This document shows positions 1-8,549 of a stretch of DNA of 44,540 nt, one piece after another. Numbering within the stretch: the stretch's first letter is position 1; the number at the start of each line of letters is the position of its first letter. Made by a program: the position numbers and the translations under genes. This DNA is from Streptomyces malaysiensis subsp. samsunensis (lineage in GTDB: Bacteria; Actinomycetota; Actinomycetes; Streptomycetales; Streptomycetaceae): assembly GCF_024519315.1 (NCBI RefSeq), contig NZ_JANIIC010000074.1:1-44540 (forward strand), given 5' to 3'. The notes under the pieces were generated by a model, which had not been told where the DNA came from, made no database searches, and worked only from the letters and a program-made list of their open reading frames with translations.

Positions 1-560
1 TCAAGGCCCGCCGTCTCCCTGCCCCGCCGTCTGGACGAACTCGGCATCCACGACACGCTCCTCGTGGCGCTGTACGGCACGGTGCTCGCCTCCGCGGCGG
101 CCAGCCTGATCGGCCTTTGCTACTCGCGGCTCACCGCCCGGTTCGGGCATGTGATGCTGCGGCGGGTCGCCGCCGCAGCGTGGACGGCGGCACTGCTGTT
201 GTTCGCCGTGGCCGGGCACTGGGCGCCGCTGCTGGCGGTCCCGGTGCTGACCGGCGTGGGCAGCGGCGTCACCATGCCCACCCTGACCGTTCTGGTGGAT
301 CGAGCTGCACCGGCCGGACAGCGCGGTACAGCCACTTCGCTGCCGGCGACCGCGCTGTTCGGTGGGCAGTTCGCTCCCCGCTGCTGTCCGGCCCGCTGAT
401 CGATGCCACCTCGACCACCACGGGCGCGCTGGTCGCCGCGGCTGGATGCGCGGGCATCCTCGCCGCGCTGCTGCGGCTGCGTGAACCTGAATCACCGGAC
501 GAGGAAGCGGAGTTGGGTGTGCAGAAATCGCAGGATGCGCCGCTGGGTGATCCGACGTGA
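1..560 (+). pseudogene. MFS transporter, C-terminal part, frameshifted
   Basis: The reading frame is already open at base 1, so the N-terminal half lies outside the window. The visible part has hydrophobic membrane segments (around 64-130 and 180-270), the loop 'GVGSGVTMPTLTVLVDRAAPAGQRGTATS' region typical of drug/H+ antiporters of the major facilitator superfamily, and a last helix around 'TGALVAAAGCAGILAALL'. The frame changes near base 375: upstream reads GGQFA, and the continuation SPLLSGPLIDATS is in another frame and stops at 558-560. Either a real indel or a sequencing error in the run of Cs. Substrate unknown. Convergent with the DHA2 exporter that ends at 597. Confidence 0.6.
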
Positions 561-596
561 TGCGTCGGCGGGTAACCGCTGCGCCGGATGTCGGGC

Positions 597-2066
597 TCAC
601 TGGTTGGCTGCAGTGCGTGGCAGGGGCGGAAGGGTGAAGGCGAGCGCCGCGACCGCCGTGCAGACGACGGCGAGCGCGGTGAACACCACTCGGTAAGAGG
701 CCGGCGCGCCGGTGGCGGTGGCGGCGAGCGTGACGAGGGCGGCCAGGCCGATGGTGCCGCCGATCTGCCGGGTGGCGTTCATGAGGCCGGAGGCGGCGCC
801 AGCGTCCCGGGGCTGGATGCCTGAGGTGACCGTGGTGGTGATGGGGGTGATCAGCAGGCCCATTCCGGCCGACATGACGATCGCCGGCCCGAGCAGCCCG
901 TCCACATAGCCGCTGCCCTCAGCGATCCGGCTTTGCCACACAAACCCGGTGGCGGACAGCAGCGCGCTCGCGATGATCAGGCCGCGCGATCCCGTGCGGC
1001 GCATCGCGGCCGGGGCGAGGCGGGCGGTGGCGATGCCGACCAGCGTGTGAGGGAGAAAGCCGAGCCCGGTGGCGAGCGCCCCGTAGTGCAGGGCGTCCTG
1101 CATGTACAGGCTCAGGAAGTACCACATGGGGATGAAGCAGGCTCCGGCCAGCAGCATCACCGTATTACCCGCCCAGACCGGCCGCAGCCGCACCAAGCAC
1201 GGCGGCACCAGCGGCGCACTGGCGAACCGGGCTTCCACCAGGACGAACGCGGCCAGCGCGAGCACGCCGAGCGCCAGTCCGGCGAGCGTTTCGGGCCCGG
1301 TCCAGCCGTGCTCCTCGGCCCGGGAGACGCCGTAGACGAGGGTGCTCACGCCGAGCGTGGCCAGCACCGCCCCCGGGACATCGAGGCCGCCGCCTCCACC
1401 GCGCGGCCGGTCGGCGGGCAGCACCCGTACTGCGGCGAGCACGGCCACCGCGCCGATGGGGACGTTGACCAGGAGGATCGACCGCCACGACAGCGACTCC
1501 GTGAGGACTCCGCCGATCAGGTTCCCGGCCGCCCCGCCCGCAGAGCTGACCGCGGTCCAGATCGCCAACGCCCGTGTACGGGACGGGCCTTCGGCATAGG
1601 TGGTGGTGAGCAGGGTGAGGGTTGCCGGGGCCAGCACCGCGGCGCCCAGCCCCTGCACGGCGCGCATACCGATCAGGATCCCAGGGGTGGTGGCGAGGCC
1701 GCCGACCAGGCTGGCCGCGCAGAACAGCACCAGCCCCCACAGAAAGGCCCGGCGCCTGCCGTACAGGTCCGCCAGGCGCCCGCCCAGCAGCAGGAACCCT
1801 GCGAAGACCAGGGCGTAGCCGCCCACCACCCACTGCAGGCCGGAACCGGTGAAGCCGAGCGCGCGCTGGATCGAGGGCAGGGCGACGTTCACCACCGACA
1901 CGTCGAGCACCACCATGAACTGCGCCGCGCACGCAAGCCACAGCACCGACGACCGAGCCCGGCTGTCCCTCACCGTCGCGACCGTGTCCGGGCCGCCGCT
2001 GCCGGTGTCGTGCGCCTCGCGGAATCCCATGTCCCTCCCACCCGTCGACCACCGATCCGTTTTCAT
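597..2066 (-). CDS. DHA2-family MFS multidrug exporter (EmrB/QacA type)
   Basis: A 489-aa integral membrane protein with the 14-helix pattern of DHA2 exporters, which expel drugs in exchange for protons. Family marks seen: the first helix motif 'VVLDVSVVNVALPSI', motif A 'GGRLADLYGRRR' after helix 2, and motif C-like 'GGAAGNLIGGVL' in helix 5. The ATG at 2066 gives the longest form; an internal ATG at 2030 is preceded by a GGAGGG stretch with short spacing and starts closer to the usual N-terminus, so either could be used. It is divergent from a TetR gene with only 52 bases between, the classic repressor-exporter arrangement, so its expression is probably controlled by that repressor. Drug specificity cannot be told from sequence. 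Confidence 0.9.
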   Translation of the reverse strand: MKTDRWSTGGRDMGFREAHDTGSGGPDTVATVRDSRARSSVLWLACAAQFMVVLDVSVVNVALPSIQRALGFTGSGLQWVVGGYALVFAGFLLLGGRLADLYGRRRAFLWGLVLFCAASLVGGLATTPGILIGMRAVQGLGAAVLAPATLTLLTTTYAEGPSRTRALAIWTAVSSAGGAAGNLIGGVLTESLSWRSILLVNVPIGAVAVLAAVRVLPADRPRGGGGGLDVPGAVLATLGVSTLVYGVSRAEEHGWTGPETLAGLALGVLALAAFVLVEARFASAPLVPPCLVRLRPVWAGNTVMLLAGACFIPMWYFLSLYMQDALHYGALATGLGFLPHTLVGIATARLAPAAMRRTGSRGLIIASALLSATGFVWQSRIAEGSGYVDGLLGPAIVMSAGMGLLITPITTTVTSGIQPRDAGAASGLMNATRQIGGTIGLAALVTLAATATGAPASYRVVFTALAVVCTAVAALAFTLPPLPRTAANQ

Positions 2067-2118
2067 CGTACAGCGGTACTATAAAACCGGGTTGCCGCGC
2101 GAGACCAAGGACTGATCA
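2067..2118. promoter_or_regulatory. Divergent promoter region of DHA2 exporter and TetR regulator
   Basis: The 52 bases between the two start codons must hold both promoters and the repressor operator. An imperfect repeat (GTAC-AGCG-GTAC, 2068-2079) beside an AT-rich 'TATAAAA' (2080-2086) is the best operator candidate seen. Assignment is inferred from position only. Confidence 0.35.
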
Positions 2119-2772
2119 GTGCCGAAACGGGTCGACCACGCCCAGCGCCGGGCGCACATCACCGACGCCCTGGTCCGCGTCGCCGCCGCCCAGGGGCTGC
2201 ATGCGGTGACGATGCGGGCGGTCGCCGGCGAAGCCGGGATGTCACTGAACCTGGTGCAGTACTACTTCGAGACCAAGGCCCAGCTGATGCACGCCGTCCT
2301 GGAACGGCTGGAACAGCAGAGCCACGAGCGATGGGCACACCGCCTCGACCGGCTGCCGCGTCCAGTGACGGCACGCGCGTTCATCGACACGTTCCTCGCC
2401 GAGGCGCTGCCCACCGACACCGCCAGCCGCGCCTTCCACCTGGTGTGGACCTCGTACGCGGTGCTGGCCATGACCGACCCCGAACTCGCCGTTCAGCCCT
2501 TCGTCGCAGGCCCCGACCGCCTGGAGGCCCAGCTGGCCGAAGTCCTGGAGCAGGCGCAACGCGACGGCGCCATGGACACAGAACGGGACGCCCCTCGCGA
2601 GGCCGCCCACCTGCTCTCCCTCAGTCACGGCCTGGGCACCAGCGTCCTGGTCGGCCAGCGCACCGCACCGGCGGCCCTGAACATCCTGCACGACCACCTG
2701 GACCGGCTCTTCACCGACCCGTCACGCGACCGCCTCGGCCTGGAGGCCGCTACGAAGCGGTCCCGCTCGTGA
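2119..2772 (+). CDS. TetR-family transcriptional regulator
   Basis: A 217-aa protein with a TetR_N helix-turn-helix at about residues 10-55 ('VTMRAVAGEAGMSLNLVQYYFETKAQLM'), including the usual YYxF recognition end. The rest is a helical ligand-binding and dimerisation domain resembling TetR_C_6-type repressors. The GTG at 2119 gives a normal N-terminus (PKRVDHAQRR). It is divergent from the DHA2 exporter and probably represses that gene until a drug binds. Its last 23 bases overlap the 3' end of the convergent MerR gene, leaving no room for a terminator between them. Confidence 0.9.
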   Translation: MPKRVDHAQRRAHITDALVRVAAAQGLHAVTMRAVAGEAGMSLNLVQYYFETKAQLMHAVLERLEQQSHERWAHRLDRLPRPVTARAFIDTFLAEALPTDTASRAFHLVWTSYAVLAMTDPELAVQPFVAGPDRLEAQLAEVLEQAQRDGAMDTERDAPREAAHLLSLSHGLGTSVLVGQRTAPAALNILHDHLDRLFTDPSRDRLGLEAATKRSRS

Positions 2773-3139
2773 GGCGGCCGGCCAGGGTGGCGGCGAACTC
2801 CTCCGCCCGCGCCAGCTGCGTGCGCAGGTCGGCGACCCGCTGCTGCGCGGCCTGCTCGAAGTGCCGTACACGGTCCAGGAGCCGCGCCCGCTCCTCGGCG
2901 GGCACCTCGTCGCCGGAATCGAGACGGTCGGTGGCGGCGAGCAGGTCGCGCATCTCGTCCAGCGTGAAGCCGAGCGGCTTCATCCGGCGGATGACCATCA
3001 GGCGCGCCACATCCGCCTCGGTGTAGAGGCGGAATCCGCCCTGGGAGCGGGCGGAGGGGATGACCAGGCCGGTCTCCTCGTAGTGCCGGATGGTGCGCAG
3101 CGACAGCTCGGTCCGCGCGGCGACCTCGCCGATCTGCAT
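2750..3139 (-). CDS. MerR-family transcriptional regulator
   Basis: From the ATG at 3139 the protein has 129 aa: a winged HTH 'MQIGEVAARTELSLRTIRHYEE' type N-terminus (residues 1-70) followed by a long dimerisation helix (about 80-120) and almost no effector domain. There is no Cys pair at the metal-loop position of CueR/SoxR-like members, so a metal or [2Fe-2S] sensor role is not supported. An upstream ATG at 3178 would add 13 residues (DEVEGRRVSGEH) that do not belong to the fold. It is divergent from the SulP transporter, with a 24-bp palindrome at 3205-3228, so it may control itself and/or that transporter. Confidence 0.85.
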   Translation of the reverse strand: MQIGEVAARTELSLRTIRHYEETGLVIPSARSQGGFRLYTEADVARLMVIRRMKPLGFTLDEMRDLLAATDRLDSGDEVPAEERARLLDRVRHFEQAAQQRVADLRTQLARAEEFAATLAGRLTSGTAS

Positions 3140-3204
3140 GTGCTCGCCGCTCACGCGCCTGCCTTCCACCTCGTCCATCCTGCTGGCGCAGGAACCGCTT
3201 CGAT

Positions 3205-3228
3205 CTCTACCGTAACGTTAGGGTAGAG
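3205..3228. promoter_or_regulatory. 24-bp palindrome, putative MerR operator
   Basis: Near-perfect dyad with arms CTCTACC and GGTAGAG around the core TAACGTTA; a single mismatched base pair separates arm from core. MerR-family operators sit inside overlong (19-20 bp) spacers; on the plus strand TTCGAT (3199-3204) and TAGAGT (3224-3229) are exactly 19 bp apart, which would point to the SulP gene. The same layout exists more weakly on the minus strand towards the MerR gene. Confidence 0.6.
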
Positions 3229-3549
3229 TTGCCGGGGTGCGGACGGCTGTTCCGTCGCACTCCATGGTGCGGGATCCTCTCCCGTGCCGCCCTGTCGGGG
3301 CCGACGACGCCCCCGGCGAAGACCGATGCCTGCAGGAGAGAGCGAGCGGATGCCCATGCTGCCCCGCGCCGCCACCTGCCCGCCATGACCCTTCGCCCCT
3401 GAGCAGCCGCCTGCCCGCGGGGCGCTGCCTCCCTTTCGACCTCGGCCCGCCTGCACGCGGGCTTCGCGATGGACCGGCCCGGTCCTCGCACTCCTCCCGC
3501 ATGCCCCACAGCTGACCGGGCGTGCCCGACCACGACAGGTACCGCCCTC

Positions 3550-5055
3550 TTGTCTGCTCCTGCACTCTCCCCGGCCGCACGACTGCGCGGCCTCAAGCCC
3601 GACTGGATCCACGACCCCAAGGTGTGGCGTACCGAGGTCCTCGCCGGCCTCGTCGTCGCGCTCGCCCTGATCCCCGAGGCGATCTCCTTCTCGATCATCG
3701 CCGGGGTCGACCCGCAGATCGGCCTCTTCGCCGCCTGCACCATGGCAGTGACGATCTCGATCGTCGGTGGCCGCCGCGCCATGATCTCCGCCGCGACCGG
3801 CGCCGTCGCCCTGGTCATCGCTCCCCTCAACCGCGAGCACGGCCTGGGCTACCTCGTCGCCTGCGTCATCCTCGCCGGCGTCTTCCAGGTCACCCTCGGC
3901 GCGCTCGGCATCGCCAAACTCATGCGGTTCGTGCCGCGCAGCGTGATGGTCGGCTTCGTCAACGCGCTCGCCATCCTCATCTTCATGGCGCAGGTGCCGG
4001 AGATGACCGATGTGCCGTGGCCCGTCTACCCGCTCATCGCGGCCGGCCTGGTCCTGATGGTGCTCTTCCCGAAGGTCACCAAGGCGGTCCCGGCCCCGCT
4101 GGTCTCCATCACCATCCTGACCGTGGTCACCATCGCCGCCGGCATCGCCGTGCCCACCGTCGGCGACAAGGGCGAACTGCCCTCCGCCCTGCCGGTGCCC
4201 GGCCTGCCCGACGTGCCCTTCACCCTCGACACCCTGACCACCATCGCCCCCTACGCACTCGCGATGGCCCTGGTCGGCCTTATGGAGTCGCTGATGACGG
4301 CCAAGCTGGTCGACGACATCACCGACACCCGCTCCAACAAGACCCGCGAGTCCATCGGCCAGGGCATCGCCAACATCGTCACCGGCTTCTTCGGCGGCAT
4401 GGGCGGCTGCGCCATGATCGGCCAGACAATGATCAACGTGAAGGTCTCCGGCGCCCGCACCCGCCTGTCCACCTTCCTGGCCGGCTCGTTCCTGATGGTG
4501 CTGTGCATTGTCTTCGGGCCAGTCGTCTCCGACATCCCGATGGCCGCGCTCGTCGCGGTGATGGTGATGGTGTCCTTCGCGACGTTCGACTGGCACTCCA
4601 TCGCGCTGAAGACGCTCAAGCGGATGCCCGCAGGCGAGATCACCGTCATGGTCATCACGGTCGCGGTCGTGGTCGCCACCTCGAACCTCGCCATCGGCGT
4701 CGTCGTCGGCTCGATCACCGCCATGGTGATCTTCGCCAAGCGTGTCGCACACCTGGCCAACGTCACTTCGGTCACCGACCCCGACGGCAGCCAGGTCGTG
4801 TACGCCGTCACCGGCGAACTCTTCTTCGCATCTTCCAACGACCTGGTCACCCAGTTCAACTACGCCACCGACCCGGACAAGGTCGTCATCGACCTATCCG
4901 GCACCCACATCTGGGACGCCTCCTCCGTCGCCGCCCTGGACGCGATCGAGACCAAGTACGCCCAGCGCCGCAAGCAGGTCGAGATCATCGGCCTGAACCA
5001 GCCCAGCGCCCACCTCCACGAAAAGCTCAGCGGCGAACTCACCGCAGGGCACTGA
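3550..5055 (+). CDS. SulP-family inorganic anion transporter with STAS domain
   Basis: About 501 aa from the TTG at 3550 (an ATG at 3469 would add 27 low-complexity residues; no strong ribosome site decides). The N-terminal 400 residues form the SulP membrane domain: 'EVLAGLVVALALIPEAISFSII' is the signature of helix 1, and 'GQGIANIVTGFFGGMGGCAMIGQTMINVKVSG' is the conserved central signature region. The C-terminal roughly 90 residues are a cytoplasmic STAS domain ('VVYAVTGELFFASS', 'VVIDLSGTHIWDASSVAAL'). Family members import sulfate, bicarbonate or other anions; the ion here is not known. Divergent from a MerR regulator. The opposite strand is also open over most of this gene but only because of codon bias. 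Confidence 0.9.
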   Translation: MSAPALSPAARLRGLKPDWIHDPKVWRTEVLAGLVVALALIPEAISFSIIAGVDPQIGLFAACTMAVTISIVGGRRAMISAATGAVALVIAPLNREHGLGYLVACVILAGVFQVTLGALGIAKLMRFVPRSVMVGFVNALAILIFMAQVPEMTDVPWPVYPLIAAGLVLMVLFPKVTKAVPAPLVSITILTVVTIAAGIAVPTVGDKGELPSALPVPGLPDVPFTLDTLTTIAPYALAMALVGLMESLMTAKLVDDITDTRSNKTRESIGQGIANIVTGFFGGMGGCAMIGQTMINVKVSGARTRLSTFLAGSFLMVLCIVFGPVVSDIPMAALVAVMVMVSFATFDWHSIALKTLKRMPAGEITVMVITVAVVVATSNLAIGVVVGSITAMVIFAKRVAHLANVTSVTDPDGSQVVYAVTGELFFASSNDLVTQFNYATDPDKVVIDLSGTHIWDASSVAALDAIETKYAQRRKQVEIIGLNQPSAHLHEKLSGELTAGH

Positions 5056-5181
5056 CCGGCATCACCGCAGCCGACGGCCGCAGGAAGGCACACCCCTGCG
5101 GTCCGTCCGTCATAACGCGGGCCCTGCTGGTGCTGGACACTGCACGGTGCCTCCGATCGCGATCCTCAAGGCGCCGCCGAC

Positions 5182-5469
5182 ATGGCCGACGCGTGGAACA
5201 AGCTCCCGGCAGGATTCCGTACAGGGCTGGTGCAGACACGAACCGAAGGACTGTGCGACGCCCTCACCGGCCAGCCGCGTGCACTACTCACCGAGGCTCT
5301 CAGCGACGGGCAGGACACCGGACCACTCCAGGCCCTGCTCAACCGGGCCGCGGTCACCCGGATCGAGGTCGGCCGGATCGAGGTCGGCCGCCGGCCGCTG
5401 TCGGTCTATGACGAACTCACCGGCACCCGGCCCATCAACTCCCGCCCCCAGAGCAGGGAATCGTCTTGA
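5182..5469 (+). pseudogene. istA: IS21-type istA transposase, C-terminal remnant
   Basis: A 95-codon piece ending in 'RRPLSVYDELTG' plus a short tail, as IstA proteins end before IstB. Its TGA (5467-5469) overlaps the TTG start of the following istB by the TTGA arrangement, which is the main argument for istA. The DDE catalytic part is missing upstream. A 15-bp in-frame tandem duplication lies at 5361-5390 (RIEVG twice). No left terminal repeat was found, so the element lost its 5' part. Confidence 0.55.
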
Positions 5470-6235
5470 GCGAGCTGACCGGCAACCGCATCCGCACCAC
5501 GGCCACCAAGCTCGGCCTGCCCCATCTCGCCGACGGGCTGGACCAATTGGCCCGCCGGGCTGAGGAGGGCAAGCTCGGCTACCTCGACTTCCTCGACCTG
5601 GTGCTGTCCGAGGAACTCGCGGTCCGCGACGACCGCCGCTTCCGCCGGTCTCTGCTGTTCTCGAAGCTGCCGCACCACAAGACGCTTGACGACTACGACT
5701 TCTCGTTCCAGCCCGATCTCGACCCAGCAAGGTCAAGGACCTGGCCACCCTCTCCTTCGTCGAGGCCAAGGCCAACGCGGCCCTGCTGGGTCCGCCCGGG
5801 GTGGGCAAGACACACATCGCGGTCGCCCTGGCAGTCGCGGCCTGCCGGGTCGGGTTCTCGGTCTACTTCACCACTCTCGACGACATGGTCCGCCATCTCA
5901 GGGCTGCCGAGACAGCGGGCCGGCTGACCAGCAAACTCGGCTCCTACCTGCGGCCCGGCGTTCTCGTGGTCGATGAGGTCGGCTACCAGCCCCTCGAACG
6001 CGTCGAGGCGAACCTGGTCTTCCAGGTCATCTCGAAACGCTACGAGAAGGGCTCGATCATCCTGACCTCGAACAAGACCTTCAGCGAATGGGGACAGGTG
6101 TTCGGCGACGAGGTCCTCGCCACCGCGATCCTCGACCGACTCCTGCACCACTGCGACGTCGTCGCGATCAACGGCCCCAGCTACCGACTCAAGAACCGCC
6201 TCAAGGCCATCGAACGGGACACCAACGTGGCCTGA
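5466..6235 (+). pseudogene. istB: IS21-type istB helper ATPase, frameshifted
   Basis: IstB is the AAA+ helper of IS21 transposition. The N-terminal part (5466 to about 5728) reads 'GLPHLADGLDQLARRAEEG' and 'LSEELAVRDDRRFRRSLLFSKLP'. The frame then shifts at about 5728-5732, where GACCC-AGC lacks one base relative to the expected D-P-S-K-V-K-D reading. The rest follows in the other frame: Walker A 'GPPGVGKTHIAVAL', Walker B 'VLVVDEVGYQPL', sensor 'IILTSNKTFSEWGQVF'. Normal C-terminus at 6235. Without frameshift correction the protein would lack its ATPase core. Confidence 0.85.
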
Positions 6236-6533
6236 CCACTGGCCACGTTCAAACGTACCGGCCCGGCCGCATCGGAGAGTACGCGGACAGACTCGCATCC
6301 TCACCCAGCCATGACCTTCACGGAACTGCGGACAGAGCCTTGAAAACGGCCAGGGATGCTCCTCGCATCACTCGCTCTGGTGTTCAACGAAGTGGGGAGT
6401 TTCAAAGGAGCGTGGCCCGGGTCGTCGGCTTGGGTCTCCCGCTCGTGGAGTGTGCGGGCCGTGTCGAGACGTCGAGACGCTGGCTTCGTGTCGGTGGCCA
6501 ATCCGGGATCCTCACGCACGGCCACACCAGCGA
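6236..6533. other. Gap downstream of istB, no gene recognised
   Basis: 298 bases between the istB remnant and the convergent MerR gene. No convincing protein, RNA or terminal inverted repeat was found; probably the residual right end of the IS21-type element plus a junction. Confidence 0.4.
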
Positions 6534-7376
6534 TCAGCTGCCTGCGGAGAGGCCCCCGTCAAGGAGCTGTGCCGTGAGTTCAATGCACCGCGTCCGGGCC
6601 GCGGAGAAGCCGTAGGGCATCTTGGTGACCGCTTCGAAGGCGCTCATCTGGGTGTCCTCCTTGTCGCTCGCCTCGGCGTCGTCGATCTCGAAGAGCTTCT
6701 CCTCGGCCTCGTCCATTCCGGCCGCTTCCATGGCCTGTTCCAGGGCCTTGTGGTGAGCGCAGTGCTGCGCGGCGAGTTCCTCGACCTGCGGGTCGTGGGG
6801 GTCGACGGTGTCATCGAGGGCGGCGTCGGCCGCGTCGAGGCGGTCTGCCTCGGCCCGTAGGTCGGGGTGGGTGGCCAGGGTGATGAACACGCTGGCCTGA
6901 ATTGCGGCTCCCAGCGGCCCGAAGATCCGTTCCGTGACCAGCAGGGCGTCCAGGTCGGAGGGGCGCAGTGCGCCAGAAGGCAGGTGGCTGAGCCGGTCCG
7001 TGACCAATGGGGAGAGCAAGCCCAGTGGGCTGCCCACGACCCGCAGGCGCTGGACTGCCGCGCGCTGACGCTTGATGTCGGCCTCCTGGGCGGCCAGGGT
7101 CTCCTCCAGCCGGCCCAGGACGTCCTCAATGTCCCGGGCTTCGTCGAAGGCGGCCCGCATGTCGTCCAGGCTGATGCCGGCCTCGGACATCTTGCGGATC
7201 CACAGCAGGCGGATCATGTCGTCGTAGCCGTAGCGGCGGCGTCCGTCTCCACCTCGCTCAGGCTCCGGCAGCAGACCGATCTGGTGGTAGTGGCGAATGG
7301 CGCGCGGGGTGGTCCCGGCGAAGGCGGCGGCATCACCGATCTTGACCTCGCGGGGAGGCGTGACGGAGGGGTACAT
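6534..7376 (-). CDS. Long MerR-family regulator with extended C-terminal domain
   Basis: 280 aa from the ATG at 7376. Residues about 14-80 are a MerR winged HTH ('KIGDAAAFAGTTPRAIRHYHQIGLLPEPERG', then 'RRRYGYDDMIRLLWIRKMSEAGISLDDM'). A coiled helix follows ('VLGRLEETLAAQEADIKRQRAAV'), then an alpha-helical, acidic C-terminal domain of about 150 residues. This two-part form occurs in actinobacterial MerR proteins of unknown ligand. A longer open frame to 7580 exists, but its extra residues do not fit the fold. Two dyads lie just upstream (7398-7421 and 7421-7435). No obvious target gene adjoins it. Confidence 0.85.
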   Translation of the reverse strand: MYPSVTPPREVKIGDAAAFAGTTPRAIRHYHQIGLLPEPERGGDGRRRYGYDDMIRLLWIRKMSEAGISLDDMRAAFDEARDIEDVLGRLEETLAAQEADIKRQRAAVQRLRVVGSPLGLLSPLVTDRLSHLPSGALRPSDLDALLVTERIFGPLGAAIQASVFITLATHPDLRAEADRLDAADAALDDTVDPHDPQVEELAAQHCAHHKALEQAMEAAGMDEAEEKLFEIDDAEASDKEDTQMSAFEAVTKMPYGFSAARTRCIELTAQLLDGGLSAGS

Positions 7377-7397
7377 CGCAGACAGGCCCTTTCGTAC

Positions 7398-7435
7398 TGT
7401 GGTGCCCTCGACGACACCACATGCCGCTACGGCAT
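7398..7435. promoter_or_regulatory. Two adjacent dyads upstream of the long MerR gene
   Basis: First dyad TGTGGTG, 10-base spacer, CACCACA (7398-7404/7415-7421). It abuts a second dyad, ATGCCG-CTA-CGGCAT (7421-7435). Both lie 22-60 bases upstream of the start codon and could be operator and promoter elements for autoregulation. Confidence 0.45.
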
Positions 7436-7694
7436 ATGCAACTACACACCACCCAGATCCTGACGGGCTATCGGGCGGTCCCTCGCTATTGGTGTCCCGT
7501 CCCAGGACAGGCCCGGAACTGGTGGGGAGATCCGTCGAGCAGGTCTGATGGCACCCCGAGCAGGGGTTGGGGATTTTCAAGGAGCCCCATCAACGCTGTC
7601 GAATCCAGAGAAGTTGACTCAGATATGAATGCAACACAGATGGCACCACACCGCCGCCCAGCGCGGCGGTCAGGCAGAGCCTCGGCGTCCAGGC
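7436..7694. other. Intergenic region, no gene seen
   Basis: Together with the dyads just before it this makes a 318-base gap between the MerR start and the stop codon of the esterase. No RNA gene or strong terminator was recognised. Confidence 0.4.
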
Positions 7695-8549
7695 TTACTG
7701 GGCACGGCAGGTCCTGAGGTAGCTGAGGAACGATGCCTGCAGCCCGGTCACGTGCGTTTCGTGCATGAGTGCGCTGGTGACGGATCCGCTGCGTGAGGTG
7801 AGGCGGTGAAGGAACGTGGCCGCGTTCTTCGCGAGATTCTGGTAGACCGCCACGTCTCCGAGGATCTCTCGGTCGTTGAAGGTCACGTGAAGCTTGGTAG
7901 CAGGCAGGGTGTCACCCATTGCTTGAAGGCGAGCGAAGACCTGACTGTCTGCATGGACAATGCCGGGGCTGCCCGCGCCGATGCTCTCGAAGAAGGTGCT
8001 ATTGGTGAGCCAGGCGTAGAGACTGAAGAGTCCGCCGTAGGAATAGCCGAAGAGGCCGTGACCGCTCGGGGCTGTGCCGTAGTCGCGTTCGATCCGCGGG
8101 TGTAGGTCCTCGGTAAGGAAGTCCAGGAACATATCCCCGCGGCTGTCGCTCAATTCAGCGAGGTAGGCGTCGGCTTGCTCGCGAGTCATCGTGCCCGCTT
8201 CGACCCCCATCTCCACCGCATCGATGTACTCCTTCGCGATGGGTTCGCCGGGGGGCACGAGGTCGCGGTTGCGCAACCTCTCCCAGTGCTCTGCTTCCTC
8301 GCCTGCGTAACCCACGCTGACCTGGACGTAGGGCTGAATCGACTGCATGGGGTCCAGTTGCGTGACGATGAGTGGGGCGGTCATGCCCACGGCCCAATTG
8401 CCGTCGAGCACGTACACGACAGGCGCTTGCACCGCGGCAGGGTCGTAGCGCGGTGGCGTGGTGACCCAGACGCCGTAGTCGTGCCCACCGCTGGAGCGCA
8501 TCTCGAAGTAGTCGGTGTGGGCGAGGCAGCCCTGCCACATGGTGCTCAT
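7695..8549 (-). CDS. Alpha/beta-hydrolase of the esterase D / enterochelin-esterase type
   Basis: 284 aa from the ATG at 8549. It shows the 'putative esterase' (PF00756) order: 'VVYVLDGNWAVG' for the strand and oxyanion region, nucleophile elbow 'GYSYGG' (GxSxG) near residue 165, and a C-terminal His in 'HETHVTG'. It hydrolyses an ester or similar bond; the substrate is unknown. No signal peptide is visible. The start overlaps the stop of the amidohydrolase as ATGA, so the two are translationally coupled and likely act on one pathway. A larger open frame upstream (to 8645) overlaps the amidohydrolase and is not used. Confidence 0.85.
   Translation of the reverse strand: MSTMWQGCLAHTDYFEMRSSGGHDYGVWVTTPPRYDPAAVQAPVVYVLDGNWAVGMTAPLIVTQLDPMQSIQPYVQVSVGYAGEEAEHWERLRNRDLVPPGEPIAKEYIDAVEMGVEAGTMTREQADAYLAELSDSRGDMFLDFLTEDLHPRIERDYGTAPSGHGLFGYSYGGLFSLYAWLTNSTFFESIGAGSPGIVHADSQVFARLQAMGDTLPATKLHVTFNDREILGDVAVYQNLAKNAATFLHRLTSRSGSVTSALMHETHVTGLQASFLSYLRTCRAQ

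Noticed and set aside
933..2084. 383-aa plus-strand open frame opposite the DHA2 exporter
   Set aside because: Low-complexity Arg/Gln/Gly antisense reading; the minus-strand MFS protein is unmistakable.
3151..4752. 533-aa open frame on the minus strand opposite the SulP gene
   Set aside because: Asp/His/Gly-rich composition (GDGDHDG-type) is typical of the antisense of a high-GC membrane protein gene; it has no domain or start signal.
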